NCBI GenBank assembly: GCA_013396635.1
Contig: WBMW01005106.1
Coordinates: 1 to 64,000 of the forward strand
Length of the DNA stretch: 64,000 nucleotides
Source of the DNA: Penelope pileata
Lineage: Eukaryota; Chordata; Aves; Galliformes; Cracidae
Reading direction: 5' to 3'
The notes under the pieces are model-generated. The model saw only the letters and a program-made list of their open reading frames with translations. It was not told where the DNA came from and ran no database searches. Both the position numbers and the translations under genes were made by a program. Position 1 is the stretch's first letter. The number at the start of each line of letters is the position of its first letter. This document shows, piece by piece, positions 1 through 13,683 of the stretch.

Positions 1-330
1 AACTGTCTGGACCACACATGCCTTGCTTTGTTGCTTACCCAACAGATGTCTGNAAAGAGCAACTGCCACCTCGCTTCTCCTGCCTGTCTTTCCTAAAGAG
101 GACATAGCCATCCATGACAGCATTCCAGTCATGCGAGCTGTCCCACCACATCTCTGCGATCGCAATGAGATCATGGCCCTGCGACAGTACACAAATCTCC
201 AGCTCATCCTGCTTATTACCCATACTATGTGCATTGGTGTACAGGCACTTTAGGGAAGCAGCAGGTGTGGGTATCCCTAGAGGGTCACGAGAAGATTTTG
301 GACCGGGTATCAGCAACAATTAAAGATTGT
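1..330 (-). mobile_element. CR1 LINE fragment: ORF2 endonuclease domain, broken by N
   Basis: Read on the minus strand, 54-319 encodes the start of the CR1 ORF2 apurinic/apyrimidinic-type endonuclease, which nicks target DNA for target-primed reverse transcription. Visible landmarks are LKCLYTNAHSMGNKQ (Asn of the first catalytic motif), IAEMWWD (catalytic Glu) and the GYVLFRKDRQ block. The leader before LKCLY also resembles the usual CR1 ORF2 N-terminal spacer. After the N at 53, another frame of 1-52 reads DICW followed by SRQF, which fits a later part of the same domain (the PDICW segment). About 90 codons in between are therefore missing at the N. The rest of the element lies to the left of the window. 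It is a dead copy. I am confident of CR1 but not of the subfamily; the right-hand boundary is uncertain by about 20 bases. Confidence 0.85.
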
Positions 331-3312
331 TAAAAGTTGTTTCACCAACATCACTGAAGAAGGAATTTAAAATACACAATTTTTAATTATCAAATTTTAT
401 GTGCTCATTTTTGTCAACTGCATACCTTTCATATAAATATGCCTTTTAGTGCATGTAAATATTGTAGCCATAGTACCGATTGCAGGCCCCCACTTTCAGC
501 ACGATTAGCAAACAGCGTTGCAGTGACATGATGCTGGATCCGCTTATGTTTGTATAACTACTGTGCCATTTTGACAGACGACTGCAATGCAAATCCCTTT
601 GTCAATACTCCAACCACCTGTGATGCAAATTTAGATTAATCCTGATTTTCACTGCTTACTTACACTTTTTCAGTAATGTAAGTGACACATGTCACAGCAA
701 ATCCTACTCACCTTGAAAGTCAGCAGTATTTTTGGCACTATCTCTAGGAGGGAGAAAATGTTATCTGTTCAGAAAGATTCGTACTAGAATCTCTCTGCAT
801 ATCTGTTCAGAGCCAATATAAATAAAGGAAAAGTCTGCATTTAGATAACCTTTTTCCAATGCACAGTATTTAAGTAACAGCTTCTATACAGTTCCAGAGT
901 CGAGTCTCTTGGCTTTTTAAGCCCAGGTTCCCAACCATGAAGAAAATTAATGAAAAATCTACAGTTCAATCTCTTATTTATTTTGCAGTAACTAGATGTC
1001 ACATAGATGCAAGCATAGCTTGGGGTAGCACAATGCAATGAAATGCATTACAAACATACCTGGTTGCCAAAATTATTTCTCAATATCCTATCAGCTTTTT
1101 AACGTTGCATTAATGAAATGTTACTTGGTGTGATTACTACAACAGAGAGGGAATGATGCATGAAATAAAAAACTGTCAAATCCTCAAGAAAATGCTCAAA
1201 ACAACAACACATGCCTGCTTACTGGATGCAAGGAGCTGGAGTTATGTTCTTCTCAAGTGGGAAGTGCTGAAACAAATGATGGTCACTACACAGGCCTGAT
1301 TTCAAGCATGCTCAAAATAATACAAAAAGAAAAATGTTGTACAATTTTTCCTGTGTTTTAAGTTAAAATAGAAGAAACATCAGGCTGATTCATTCTGCTT
1401 TGAATTTATTTCTAGAGAGGGATGTTTTCTTGTACAGTTGAAGGTAGACTTCCACAAAATGAAGTACCTGCTAAACTCTTTGGTATGATAAAAGCAGACA
1501 GTTCTGGCGGATGTGACCTGCAGGTACACAAATATCTCTTTCATGGAATAGGTAAATAAGGTTGAAAATCTATTGTCTTTTCTGCTTCAGTAAATGGGTG
1601 GGATCAGATGAAAGGAGTTAAAAGCAAATAGAAGTTGATACTCCACATAACACATAAGGGACTTACAGAACTCCTTATCAGAAGATAGTACCAGAGCTAA
1701 AAGTCTGCATGGATTCAAAGGATTAATTTAGAAGCCTATTCAAAAGAAACCAATTGGTTGTTACTTAAACACATAAAAATCATTTCTGGTTCACATAGTC
1801 CCTTGGTTGTAAAAGTTTATTGCCTGGGAAAGTATCAGGAGAAAGAATCATGTATGTTTATCCAGTCTTGGTAATTTTTCCTAGGCATCTACTCTTGACT
1901 TCTGTCACAAGGAAGTCAGTGTATAGATAGACTTTCGGTCCTGTCTAGTGTGAGTGAATTAATATCAGTGTAGAAGACCTACATTATGCAATCTTCTCAC
2001 TGTTCAGTACATTTTATGAGCAACAGTAATTCTTTCATGGTTTTGTCTATGTTCAACCATAAAATACAGCCTCTGTGCCATAGCTGTAATTTGTATTAGT
2101 GAAGCACGTGGGTCCCAGAAAAGAACTGAATCCCATTGTGCCACAGGCTGTAAATGCATGCACAGAAATAAGAGCAGCTTTGTCCCAAGTAGTGTAAGAG
2201 AAAATTATTTCCAATGAGAATTATATTTTGATACAGAAATGTCTCCCAAAAGAAACAGTTTTGTCTGTTTAAAAGGATTCACATCAATGTTTCTGCTCAT
2301 AATTCTTCACTTTCCAAATTGTCATTCACTTGTATTGCTTTCACATGACTAATACAGTAAAATACAGTGGAATTATTCTTGTTTAACTGTGTAGTAAGCA
2401 AGAGAACAAGGCTCATTATTTCAGAGATGGCAAATAGTTATTCAATTAACTCCCACATAGAAAAAACTGTTCTATTTGTTTTTATTGTGGAATCATATTT
2501 TCCTATGTTGGATTCTGCTGTTATTTCCAATGTTCAAATATTTCGTATTTGACATTACTATGCAGCTCTTACTGAATCCAAGAACATGACATTTGGCCTT
2601 CCCTAGGAAAAGCAGAACAGTTAAAACTTCTCTCCAGGATCTTTACTGCAGATTTACCCAGTTTGAAATTTTCAAAATTATTATGATTTCAGATAAGGAG
2701 GAAGGAGGAACACCCCAAAAATACTGTCAGTTTGTGCCAAATATAGAATATCAAAAATTATGATTTGTTTTAATGAAAACATGATCAGATCTGATTGTCA
2801 ACATCTACTCAGTGAACATAGATTATATATGAATGATTTATGACTTTAACGTGGAATAAGGGCATATTTCAGTGATAGAGCTGAGAGGAAGTGTAATGTT
2901 TCCCTATGGCAGAGAATGAGTTGTCCTGCTTCCACCAGCTGCTGCTGCTTCACCTGTGCCAGATCTTGTGCCCAGTGGTCTCCATCACAGGTTTATTTGC
3001 TTCCCTGAACTGACAGAAAACTAGCACACCAAGACAAGTAAAAGGTATTTTGTGAGCCTTAGCAAATCAGCTCAGCTCAGTGGAAGCAGAAAGGTGAGCA
3101 CCAGAGCCAGCTCCAAGATGGGGCATGTGGGAGTAGAGTTAGCGGAGTGTAGGAAGAGAGAGGACAAAATGAGACTGTTCTGGATAAAAATTGGGCTTTT
3201 CTGTCAAAATATTAGACAAAGTTGGCTGTGCCACACAAATATGAAAAAAAAGACAACAAACAAAAAAAAACACTACTTGAACAGATTGCAACATAAACCT
3301 CATAGTATTTCG
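331..3312. other. Unique AT-rich sequence, no gene seen
   Basis: About 3 kb with no recognised coding sequence, RNA gene or repeat. All reading frames are short and have no protein-like composition. It probably belongs to intergenic or intronic DNA. Confidence 0.5.
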
Positions 3313-3710
<398 letters not shown>

Positions 3711-5655
3711 ATCATATACTCATTAACTATTTTATCTTAGGATCTTGTGGGTTCCAGAGAAGAAAAATACTCTGTGGTATAGATTCTAGTAGTCTGTTCC
3801 AGATGAAGCCATCAGATCCTTTTGCCTTACAGCAAGAGATCCAGCCAGGTGTATTAAGCAGCTTAGACTAATATGTTCACATATTCACATTCTGGATGAA
3901 TTAAAAATAACTTATTCCTGTAAAGAAGATTTAAAACTCTGTTTTAAGTTAGCAGTCTCATATGCCAGCTTCATCTTTCAACTATTCTACAATCAAAGTT
4001 TGCCCGATAGAGTCCAAGTTTAAAACCTTATTTATGCAGGTTTTAAACCAGTGTTATTTCACCAATTCAGCAGCTGAATAGTGGTTATTGGTTAATACAA
4101 TATGCATCAGACATCATAAAAATACTGTTTCTCCCTTTCTTCCTGTCACTCTTAAACAGTGTTGAGTGATTTAAGGGGTAACTTCATTCTGTGTCCTGTG
4201 CTGAGATTTGAATCTACTCAAAATTTATGGACTAAGTGCTTCTAAACTTGTTTTGTGAAAGACTAATGCATTTCTGATATCAGCTACAGATGTCACAAAT
4301 CCAGAAGTCTGCTTGAATATCAGACAACCAGTCCATTATATACGTTTTTTTCCCTTTCTGCACTTCAATAACAAAAGTGATTCCATCACTTCTTCATTCA
4401 GGAAGAACTCGTGCCTGACTATATCGTAGTTAACATCGCTGATCATATCAGCAGTCACATTCCCCTCTTCCACTTCTCTCTCTCTGGCTGAGAGTTTTCA
4501 ATCTGATGACTAAGGGCAGAAAAAACTCAATTTCTCATTCTGCTGTGCTTCACCAGGCTGCCTTGTTATTTTAAAGTCCCTCCTCCATATGGTGCCATGT
4601 TGTAATCCTCATATTTCACTGTCTTCCAAGGGAGCATCCATTCAGTTAGCCGATATCACGTTGCCCCCTAGTGATTACTTAACTACTCTCATGCTTCATC
4701 CAGATCCTGCAAGTGCTTTCTTTTCCTACAGCATTTCCAATTGTTTTGTGCTGTTTTATTATTCCTCATTCAATATTTTATTCTATATTTATATTTTATT
4801 TTATTGTTTAGGTCATGCCATTTTGTATGCTAGACAAAATGTTCCTTAATCTTTTCCCTGTAGGATATTAGTTCAGTCAGACTCATTTTGGCTCCAGTCT
4901 GCAAGAAGACCCAAAGTGTCTGCATTTACTCTCAAAAACAGCTATTTATATTAGATGGTCTGTGTTCACTCAGAGCTGCTGTTGTAGAAATTTTCAGTGA
5001 CTTTCCCTCCATCAGCGTGACTGCATGTACTCAATGAAATCTGTTATATAGAAATCTCACTGGCAAATGAGAGGCATAGCAAAGGCTCAAGGGAAAATTG
5101 CTAATCTAATAGCATCCTGTAATTGCCTCATACTTGCGCTGCTAATATCAGTACTGCAGTGGTTATTGGCAAGGAATTCCTCCACACACTAAGACAAAGG
5201 CCTGGAAATGTGATTTAAACTCCTGAATGTTGGGGCAGAGGACCTCTCACCCTACTAGCTTGGCAGGTACAAAGAACAAAGAACAAATAACCCTTGAGTA
5301 TCCTAACCAGAAGAAAGGGAAGAATGTGGATGAGCAATTTTATTTAGGTAAGCAAGAGGAATTGTAGTCCTGGATGTATTTATAGCACCGATCCTGTAAA
5401 AAAGGAGGCAGTTGGAAACTCCTCACCTCCTTCCTTATGATTAAGAAGGAATGTGGCCCATGTGATTCTCATGATCCTCTCTATACATGACTTTCATTGT
5501 CATTCTCAACCAGCCTGCCAAGGAAGGGAGGAAGAAAGACTTAAGCAGACTAATATGGTGTATAAAAATATTTTATGTTTAAAAATGAATGTATAAACTA
5601 GCATACAGCAGAGGCAAAGAAATAGGAGAGAGTAGGGGCATGTGTCACTTGCAAC
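3711..5655. other. Unique AT-rich sequence, no gene seen
   Basis: No recognisable gene or dispersed repeat. Short T-rich runs near 4740-4810 are the only compositional feature. The reading frames present are short and unremarkable. Confidence 0.5.
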
Positions 5656-6265
5656 TCAGAATCACAGAATGACAGAATCATTAAGGCTGGAAAAGACCTC
5701 TAGGATCATCTAGTCCAACCATCAACCCATCACCAACACACCACTAAACCATGTCACTCAGTGCAACATCCACCCTTTTTTTGAACACCTCCAGGGCTCC
5801 ACCACCTCCTTGGGCACTGAACTCCAGTGCCTGGCCACTCTTTCAGAGAAGAAATTTTTCATAATACCTAACCTGAACCTCCCCTGGTGCAACTCAAAGC
5901 CATTACCTCTCATCAGTTGTTATCTGGGAGCAGAGCGATAAGGTCTCCCATGAGCCTCCTCTTCTGCAGACTGAACAATCCCAGCTCCCTCAGCCGCTCT
6001 CCATAGCACTGTGCTCCAGACCCCTCACAGCTTTGTTGTCCTCCTTTGGACACACTCCAGGGCCTCAATGTCTTTCTTGTAATGAGGGTCCCAAAACTGA
6101 ACACAGTACTCGAGTTGTGGCCTCACCAGAGCTGAGTACAGGGGGATGATCACCTCCCTGCTCCTGCTGGCTGCACTATTTCTGATGCAGGCCAGGATGC
6201 CATTGGCCTTCTCAGTTACCTGGGCACACTGCTGGCTCATGTTCAGCTGGCTGCCAACTAACTGC
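5656..6265 (-). mobile_element. CR1 LINE 3' fragment (ORF2 C-terminus and 3' UTR)
   Basis: The left edge carries the reverse complement of the CR1 3' octamer array (CAGAATCACAGAATGACAGA), so the element runs right to left. The 3' UTR with the conserved AAGGCTGG...GACCTC block follows. From 6265 down, the minus strand encodes the C-terminal part of CR1 ORF2: LNMSQQC, then [20 protein letters not shown], then [14 protein letters not shown]. The copy is 5'-truncated at about 6265, as is usual for CR1, and frameshifts break the rest of the frame. The 3' UTR variant differs from most other copies in this window, which suggests a distinct subfamily. Confidence 0.93.
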
Positions 6266-9200
6266 CCCGGAACTTTTGACAGACTCACTCAGATGCCTTC
6301 GACTTCTGGCTTTAATTGAGTTCATCCAGGCTTATTCCTTATCTGATTATCCACATGATTAGCTTTTAAAAAAGTGTGGAGATATCTCATGTGTGCATGG
6401 AAATTGCTATTGCACTGGCTTATCATGATTAATTCCACATGAAAAAAATAATTCCAATTTTTCTCTAAGTTGAGCATCTGAGTTTCTTGGTCCACCCAGC
6501 AATCCAGTTCAGCATAATTTTAAACATTAAGATAATTGTCTTTGCTTTTGTTTTGTTTATTTTCCAAAGACACTAACTCCCAGTCAGAATTCTAAAGTCA
6601 TGCCATCAGTGCATTCAATCTGCCTGAACTACACAATCCCTTTGAAAAATAGTTATGTGAGCTTTAAGCAGACTCCAGATCAGCCAAAGTTGATGGGAAA
6701 ACCCAGGTAATGGAAGAGTTCACTGACTAAAACTGCTTTTATTATCATAAGTGAATATTAAACACCCTCCAGATAGAGTCAATGTTATAAAAAATGTTAT
6801 AAAAACAGTTAAATTCTCTTTGATTTTTATTCCAAACCATGCTATTCATTTAATAAGACAGTGTCTATTCTTCCTTGGCTCAAGCTCCCTATTTTCGTTC
6901 TGTTCTGCAGTCTTCTTTCTGACTCACTGAAAAATCAAAGTTCTTCACAAAATATGAGGCCAGTGGTAAGCATTATCAGAAATTAGCATATAGAATAACA
7001 TGCCAGTCCCATACAAGTGAGGAGTCAGAATGATGGATAAAACATGGATTTTCAAATACTGAACAAGGTGGTGAATGAGGTGCCCCTAGATTCTCAGGAA
7101 TAGGTTCTGGAGCTTTTCATATGACCCAAGAAGCAATCATCTAAATGATCTATATCAAGACATTCTTCACTATAGACGCTGTGTTTTACAGAAAAAAATA
7201 AAAATAAAAATAATCAGATTTCTTAGTGTCTGATTGTTTTGCTCTTGGTTTATTCTGAGGGAAAATGACAGGTATGAAATCCAGCTAAGATGTTACAGGG
7301 CTCTGGAAGACTTGCTTAAACATACTAATAATCTGAAGACGCTACCTGATGAAAATGGACAGTATCCATTTCTGTCACCAGAGGATAAGGAACAGCTGTG
7401 TGGTCCTGAAATCTGTTTACAGTGTGTTTGTTAAACAAAGTTTGCCTAAAGTATAGCATGATTTTATACACAGTCTCTCTGCTCATTGCTATCTTTCTTC
7501 ATTATAATGCTAACATCACCTTCCCCCATTAATCTGACCAGACTTCTGGTTTCAGAAATCTAATATGCTACTCTATTGTTTCTAAGATAAAAGGTACTAT
7601 TAGCAGCACTAATAAAGATATACAACTGAAAACAACCTAAGTGGCTGCTTATTTCTAAAGCTGCTGGTTAGCTGCATTCCGTTATTCTCTCTGCCATGAA
7701 ATTTACTGCTGTTTCTGAAGGAGCTGGCACATGGAGTTGCCCAAGATGCTATCAGAGAATGGCACCACTCCACATGGATCTGGACAGACAAGTAATTCAG
7801 TATTTCGCAATCACCAGACAATAGTTCTTGGAAGAAAACTGGATAATGGCAACAGCAAAGAAAAAAAATACCCCAGTCCTCTTCCTGGAAGGCAGAAAAT
7901 CATTTTCACAAACATAGGAATTAATATGAAAGTTTTGCAGAGCACGGACTTAAGCTGATTTGCTTTCCCAAACAGATTCATCCATCTTTAATCAGCAACT
8001 TCAGCTGTCCCTTCTGGGAAAGAATATGTCTCTTTTTCTGCTTGTCCCTGCCTGTGCTGAACTGGCATTTCCAAAAGTAATTACCTCACTCAAGTGCAGT
8101 TGAACACACAGAAATGCTACAGATTGCTAATTTGGTGCCAGCTACACTGATTCACCAAGCTGAAAGTGCAGGTTCAGCTCAACAAAAGTCACAAAAGAAC
8201 TTCAGCAAGAGGGACAGGTTGCTTCACAGCTGGATGGGGAGGGACGACTGGCTGCTTATGAAACACAGATCCAAGGCATTGTCTGAAGCTGCACATTTGG
8301 AGTAGTGCTATATAAAAGACAGCAAGATTTACATGTGCATGTGTACACACAAGACAGTGATAGCTAGATAGCTGTGAGTACCCGGGGTCGCGTGACATAG
8401 CTCTAAGCAGCTGAACAATAAATGCTTTTATTTACTGCAAATTATTTTTAGTGGAAATACCTTAATATTTCAGTTTCCTGAAATAACAAACTGATTTGCT
8501 GTCAGTAGCCTTGATTGAGTTTTATGTTCTAAAGCTGTGATATATTATTATAGTAAGAAAGTAGTTTACAATGCTAAAATCAAATTGCAGTACAACCAAA
8601 TGGTCTGTAATCATGAAATTGAAATATTGTCTTCTTTTGATGATATCTTACCATTACCAGATGTCTCCTGTACACTTTGCCGTAAGCTCAGTTATTTGGA
8701 GATGTCCCAACTGATAAACATACAAGCCTGTTCACAGTGACTTCACAGCTATACTTCTGTTATTTCCTCCTGAATATTAAAATAAACATTATCCATAGAT
8801 GAAGTACTATTGATGTCTACTCTTTGCCTAACAGTATGCACAATGTTAAGATGCATTACCTTTCATCTTCAAGGATCTCAAAGTGCAGTACTGTCTGTTA
8901 TTGAAGTTGCTAATTCTCCACTAAATTTCAGCTGTCACTGAGAAAAAAGTAGCATTAGGTAATTAATTCTATCCATACCTCTGTGTGAACTACATGGAGC
9001 TGTTCTGTCTTTTATCAGGGCTGTCTATGCATTTGCATCTTATTAAGATTGAACTAGGTAAGCACTAATTTCTTACGCAAAATCTGGTAACCTTTGAGTG
9101 AGTCATTCTACTTCTCTTATTACCAGCATCTTTCCAGCACTTAAATGTGGCTAATAATTGCAAAGTGTGGCTTAAAGTCTATCTAAAGTGATGGAAGAAA

Positions 9201-12200
9201 AGCATAACAGTAAGAGGTATCTCTGTCATTAACAGCATTTGTATAGTTTTGTGTCTGCATGGATTCTGTTCAGTGAATTAATACACGTATCTGATATACA
9301 CATATCAGTTGAGTATCTCCATAATAATATTCAAGAGTCATCTCAGAGCAGTTCTGCAGTGAAAGTGGACTGGGAGAGCCATCCCAGCTACACAATAGCT
9401 GATAGCCTGGCACACAGCCAACTTATCCAGTCCTTTGCACCTGTGTGGTGGGATTTACACATCTGTGAAGTGGGCATAAGGCATTACAAAATCATTTTGT
9501 CTGGGTGAAGCAGCTAAATAAGCAGCAAAAGTGTGGTCTATTCCATATCCCAACTAATTGTAGTTAATGCATATAAAAGCAATTTTGCTTTCATCTACAT
9601 TCAAAGAATATCATTAATCTCAGTGGGAAATGAGTAGTATTGTCTATGAGGTTTATACGGTCACAGAAGGGAGATATGTTGAATCAAATTGTGTCTGAGA
9701 AACACGATGGTATCATCTACACTTATTTCTATTGTTTAAGCGTGATCTGTATAGTTATTATTACCTCTCAGAGACTCATGCTCCACGTTGTGAAATTTGC
9801 ATGAAAACAACAGCTGTCAAACAACAGTAATTGCAAGAAAGTACTGGGGTGAAAAGAGGCAGCTATGAATTCTCTTTGGCAAAATTAGCGAATTCATCAG
9901 AATTAGCTTCTGCATGACCAAATGGGATAGAATCATATCTATGAGCATGTGGGTCCTCCAAGTACTATAAAAGTTAACATTAATTAAAATGCTTATTTTC
10001 CATCTGTACTTTGGAATCCATTTCTATCCAGTCTGCTCTATGTGTGCACTCCTGCAGAAACTTTGCAATCCAGGCATTTCTGTTAAGATCTCCTTTTCAA
10101 TAACAAGATGGCACACAAAGTACAATCACAGCTGGGAACAGGGGATATCATAACTGTGGGTGCTATTTTCATTCCTCCAAGACAGCTATCTGGAGAATCA
10201 GCTAACATACCTCAAGGACCACTAGACTCCTGTCAGTGGCCATTGGGATTGTTATGCACTTATGATCAGTCACAGGCGAAGCCATCCTTGGTGTTCCCAG
10301 AAGAGAAGAAACAGAGACAGATCAATAATGTACAAACAGACCCTTGAAGACATTATCTGTTGCTCTGCAGTTGTGGTAATAACTTAAATGAAAAGACAGA
10401 TGTGGCCAGATAAGCCTGGATTTCTTCCATCACACATTTAGTATGTAACTATTTATTAAAATTTGGATGGCTTATAATATTCACATGCTTATAATTGCTA
10501 AGTTTTATAGTGGGGCAGGATTTAAACACAACATTATAACAAAACACACTGCAGTGACCAGAGTGTTGGAGGACAACAAAAATTTGGACTACATCTTCTT
10601 ATCCTATTATATTAACTTCTACATCTGTCATTGCTTCATGATGCCTGCTGAATATCCCTTGCTCCCAGTCATTTTCTCATTATAATTCTAGTTTATTTTA
10701 TCTTATGTACTACATTTCCTATTTTCTAATACTGAAAAATCATATCAATATCAATTATCAGATAATTCAGTGGTCCAGACCACCGTGGGGATCAGCACCT
10801 ACAGTTTCAACATAAGACTAAATACAGATTGCCAGCTTTTCTGGCTGCAGAAATTGGAGTCCTTCAAGAAAAGACAATGAATCCTTATATCTTCCTGGTA
10901 CGACCATCATGAAGACAGACGGGATAAATGGATGTGGCAACAAGTGTCAGGATACTCCATCTGGCAGAGAAGCACATCTGGAGGCTACTCTTGAGCAGAA
11001 GATACTCATCCACACTTGCAGCAGTTGTTCTCCAGACCTACAAGGGCTACAGGTGTTGCTTGCGGGGTTCCAGATATGTCTTCAGGACTTTTATAAACTA
11101 CACAGCATAAACTGCACACAGTACTTTAGATACAGCAGTGAAGCATTGTGCTATATTGTGCTGTACAAACATTGCTCTAAAACAGTCCCCTCTCTGACTT
11201 TACATTCAGAGGACGGAGAGATAAGACGAAACTTGACATTGCTTCCCTCAGATAAGTCATGGTAGCTGTAGGTGAACAGTTGATCGTGACATGAACTGAT
11301 GATTGAGCTCGTGCTGGCCAAGGCAATACTGGTAGATCACTTGCACCTTTGACTGGAAGGGGTGGACCTGGGATGGGGTTGCCCCAGGCTTGGATAAGGG
11401 CCAGCCAGGCAGAGACTAGAGAGATCAGAAAGCTGAGAGATCAGGAGCTTGGAAAGAAGTAGCAGCAGCTGCAGCTACCACCCAAGGAAGGAGCTGAGGA
11501 AGCAGAAAATGATGTGGAGCAGAGTCCCCAAGTCCAGACAACAAATGGTGTAGTTGGATGAAGAATTGACGCAGTCTTAAGAGTTTGGGACTTTTTCTGT
11601 TACATTAGCTAAGCCTGTGCATACTACCGGACTGCTATTTTGTGGGGTAAAGCGCGTTAAGTCAAGCCTCTGTCATTGACAGTGCAGCATCAAAAGATGC
11701 TCACGACCTTCTGGAACTGCTGAGCTTCTTGACACATTAAGAGTATCACATCATGCTCCTCCGAGAGCTCTCACATAAATAATGTCATGTTAAGCAGTTT
11801 GTATCATACAGCTGGACCTTCACAAAGCACATTTGATCAGGGTATTTTTTAAAGTGAAATTAAAGAAATAAAGAAAATAAAAAGTATATTAATTCTCAGA
11901 ACACTTCAGAAGTTTTCCTCAGAGACTTACAAACAGCCACAGTTATCTCTATACCTGAAATTTAATACACAAAATTTGTTTAAAAACATTCCAATTTAAA
12001 TCCTTTTACTTCACAGTATTCTAATCCTTTCTGCTTTATATAGTCCTGGTTTCTTTTATGTTTTAATTGCTTCTGTTCTACACAACAATGTGATAAGGTC
12101 TCATGTCTACCCCTGCTAATTCAGCAGCCAGCCTGTAATTTCAGTGAGTCCTGTGCACCTGTCTCCTTGGGCTCAAATTAATTTCTTTCACTTGGCACCA

Positions 12201-13249
12201 AGGGGAAGAACCACAATCTTCGTGTCCAGACCAAACAGACTCAATCAATCCCAAGAAAAGTCATTTTATCTCTGGTATTGTTTACTTCAGACAGCAAGCA
12301 CATAAACCAAAGCTATAATCCTCGATGCCAAAGGCTGGCACAACTCTAGCAAGAACCAAGATGTTCTATATCTGTGCCAGCTGTGAATGATACATGTACG
12401 AGAGTAAGGTTTACTGTGAGCAACGTTAAAGGAGGTTTTGATCATCTGATCAAAGAGTGCTGTAAATCAACTTGCACTTTATTGTAGCGAATATAAAGTT
12501 TTGCTCCTTCACAAATGGAAGTGACTTGCTATATGTAGGGCAAAGCTGTTTATGGCACACGCTGCATTGTTTGAATTGTCAGTTTGCACTCTGTATTGGG
12601 ATGTTTTAAAACAGTGAAAAAAACACTTGAAAATAAATTTAAAAAAATATTTCAAGTAGGAAGGAGCTGTCTGTTTTAGATGCTTAGGTAGGAATGGGAA
12701 GTATGTATTTCTACAGCTAAGTTACTAAGCTTTACATTTAATAAGATATAGTTTCTCATTGCCCTTAAACACCAAAATTAAAAGAGATTTGGAATCATTT
12801 TCACCCTGTGGCTTCCATAACTCAAGTGAAGTTCATTTAATCACCTCATGATTTCTAAGTGTATCTCACCTCTACTGATCATCTGGGACAAGGCAGCTTG
12901 CAGTTGTCTGTGGTAGACATCTAAGACGTGCTGCAGGAATTGGATACTACAAATGCTTCTCCCTATTTAGGGCAGGAGAAGGTTGAAGTGACCAGCATAA
13001 ATAAAGCTGCCACATTCAGTTAAATTGGACCCCTATAGAGTGCATGAGCTTGGCTTTTAATATAATCAGATGTGACAGGTATCAGAGGGTAAAAGATGTG
13101 ACCCTCCTGGGGTTGCCACTGCACTGCGTTGGGGGCCATAGGATGGGCTGCCAGTGCCTTTTCTGAGTGCATTGTTTGGCATGGGACAATTCATCCATGC
13201 ACATGCAGACAAAGATGAACCAGACATCCAAGTTTCTCATGTCAATTAT
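6266..13249. other. Mostly unique AT-rich sequence with one exon-like ORF and one GC-rich patch
   Basis: Seven kilobases without a recognised gene or dispersed repeat. A weak protein-like frame lies at 7235-7434, listed separately. A locally GC-rich stretch at about 11335-11690 stands out from AT-rich surroundings and might be an old LTR, but I could not match it to a family. There is an A-rich AAAAT run near 7190-7215. Confidence 0.45.
7235..7434 (+). other. Exon-like ORF of unknown identity
   Basis: The frame reads ENDRYEIQLRCYRALEDLL, then KHTNNLKTLPDENGQYPF and LSPEDKEQL. It is a balanced, mostly hydrophilic composition with a likely amphipathic helix, unlike the simple-sequence frames around it. 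There is no in-frame ATG at the start, and a stop lies just upstream (7231-7233). A modest pyrimidine-rich stretch followed by AG at about 7258 could be a splice acceptor. I find only poor donor candidates near 7405-7425. I do not recognise the protein. It could be a real internal exon, a decayed pseudogene piece, or chance. Confidence 0.2.
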
Positions 13250-13683
13250 GATACTCAGAGGGCTGGAGCACCTCTCCTACAAAGAAAGATTGAGGGAGTT
13301 GGGCTTATTCAGCCTGGAGAAGGCTGCAGGGAGACCTTCATTGAGGCCTTCCAGTAATTAAAGGGAGCTTATAAACAGGAGGGAGACTGACTTTTTACGT
13401 GGTCTGATGTAGTGGTAGGACAAGGGGGAATGGTTTTAAAGTAAAAGAGGGGAGATTTATATTAGATATTAGGAGAAAATTTTTTACTCAGAGGGTGTGA
13501 GGTGCTGGAACAGATTGCCCAGAGAAGTTGTGGATGTGCCATCCCTGGAGGTGCTCTAGGCCAGGTTAGACGGGGCCCCGAGCAGATTGATCTGGTGGGT
13601 GGCAAGCCTGCCCACAGCAGGGAGTTGGAACTGGATGGGCTTTAAGGTCCTTTCCAACCTAAACCATTCTATGATTCTATGAT
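13250..13683 (+). mobile_element. CR1 LINE 3' end
   Basis: The piece starts inside the ORF2 C-terminal region, at the sequence encoding [22 protein letters not shown]. It passes through the conserved block around CTGGAACAGATTGCCCAGAG and ends in the octamer array ATTCTATGATTCTATGA at 13667-13683. It is strongly 5'-truncated, with stops and frameshifts in the coding part. Sequence style matches the copy about 1 kb downstream at 14733-15345, but the two differ at many sites and end differently, so they are separate insertions and not a local duplication. Confidence 0.95.

Noticed and set aside
10909..11265. 118-codon plus-strand frame
   Set aside because: Irregular composition, overlapping open frames on the same strand and no recognisable motif. 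Treated as chance.
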